Source: Brevundimonas sp. (lineage in GTDB: Bacteria; Pseudomonadota; Alphaproteobacteria; Caulobacterales; Caulobacteraceae). From it: a DNA stretch of 8,084 bases. Shown piece by piece: positions 7,778 through 8,084 of the stretch. The stretch lies in NCBI GenBank assembly GCA_020253595.1, contig JADCBH010000383.1:1-8084 (forward strand). Direction: 5' to 3'. The notes under the pieces are model-generated. The model was not told the DNA's origin. It worked only from the letters and a program-made list of their open reading frames with translations, and did no database searches. The position numbers and the translations under genes were made by a program. The first letter of the stretch is position 1. Each line of letters begins with the position of its first letter.

Positions 7778-8070
7778 ATGCCCATCACCACCGTCGGTCT
7801 CGATGCGGACGACACCCTTTGGCACAATGAAACGATCTTCCGCCTGACCCAGGCGCGGTTCCTCGACCTTCTGGGCGAGCACGACAATGACCTGATCGAG
7901 GCCAGGCTGGCCGAGATCGAGCGGCGCAACCTTCGTCTCTATGGCTACGGCATCAAGGGCTTCACCCTGTCGATGATCGAGACCGCCATGGAGCTGTGCG
8001 AGGGCGAGCCTCCTCCGGGCGTGGTGCGCGAGATCCTGGCGGCCGGCCGCGAGATGATCGCCCATCCGGT
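7778..8070 (+). CDS. HAD-family hydrolase, N-terminal 97 residues (3' end missing)
   Basis: Predicted phosphatase of the haloacid dehalogenase superfamily. ATG 7778 follows CGGAGG with a six-base spacer, a strong ribosome site. Motif I is GLDADDTLWHNE (7-18), with D9 as the nucleophile, D11 as the general acid/base and T13, matching DxDxT. Residues 20-97 form the helical cap region (for example RLAEIERRNLRLYGYGIKGF) and reach REMIAHPV, just before where the conserved segment leading to motif II would come. Motifs II-IV are absent because the genomic sequence stops at 8070; the bases after that are adapter and must not be translated (they would add the false residues DRKS). The substrate cannot be predicted. 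The gene is divergent from the dehydrogenase across the REP-like pair. Confidence 0.9.
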
Positions 8071-8084
8071 AGATCGGAAGAGCA
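8071..8084 (+). other. Illumina TruSeq adapter remnant at the sequence end
   Basis: The last 14 bases, AGATCGGAAGAGCA, are identical to the start of the Illumina TruSeq read-1 adapter. They break the conservation of the HAD protein directly after HPV, where such proteins normally continue with a Leu-Leu-Pro/Asp-Gly-type segment. This is untrimmed library sequence at a contig end. It also means the right edge of the window is a contig boundary. Confidence 0.93.

Noticed and set aside
7582..7929. 115-codon minus-strand frame over the REP-like pair and the HAD gene
   Set aside because: It translates the palindromic repeats (VIPGLDPRI type, a well-known false peptide) and runs antisense to the HAD gene.

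Overview
The window is GC-rich, with G or C at most third codon positions. Its protein sequences look alphaproteobacterial, most like Caulobacterales (Caulobacter/Brevundimonas type). The taxon is inferred from the DnaG and RpoD sequences and from the style of the intergenic repeats; no 16S gene is present. It appears to be ordinary core chromosome, not a mobile island: no transposase, integrase, phage gene, CRISPR array, tRNA or rRNA was seen.

Most genes lie on the minus strand, so transcription runs from high to low coordinates. In that order they are a short-chain dehydrogenase (7589-6891), carA (6811-5651), a patatin-like lipoprotein phospholipase (5463-4330), dnaG primase (3794-1923) and rpoD, the primary sigma factor (1832 to the left edge, 3' end missing). 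Two genes lie on the plus strand. One is a small unrecognised basic protein (4013-4327), divergent from dnaG and convergent with the patatin gene with only two bases between their stop codons. The other is the 5' part of a HAD-family hydrolase (7778 to the right end), divergent from the dehydrogenase.

dnaG and rpoD form the core of the 'macromolecular synthesis' operon, coupling primase for replication with the housekeeping sigma factor. carA supplies the glutaminase subunit of carbamoyl-phosphate synthase for arginine and pyrimidine synthesis. In many alphaproteobacteria carA and dnaG are close neighbours with a GatB/YqeY-domain gene between them (recalled, not searched). Here the patatin gene and the small gene occupy that interval.

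Non-coding structure is concentrated in four places. (1) Upstream of dnaG, two arrays of degenerate 7-bp repeats face each other, and about 70 bp beyond them lies an inverted pair of near-DnaA-box sequences. (2) A perfect odd palindrome is centred on the dnaG stop codon. (3) The carA-patatin gap holds perfect inverted repeats, two of which are mutually exclusive. (4) The gap between the dehydrogenase and HAD genes holds a pair of 31-bp facing palindromic repeats of REP/BIME type.

The clearest points for a second look are a DnaG whose four zinc-ligand positions are all non-canonical, the heptamer arrays next to the TTG start of dnaG, and the last 14 bases, which match the Illumina TruSeq adapter. 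The adapter match means the right end is a library artefact, not genome. I found no convincing new multi-gene biological system.
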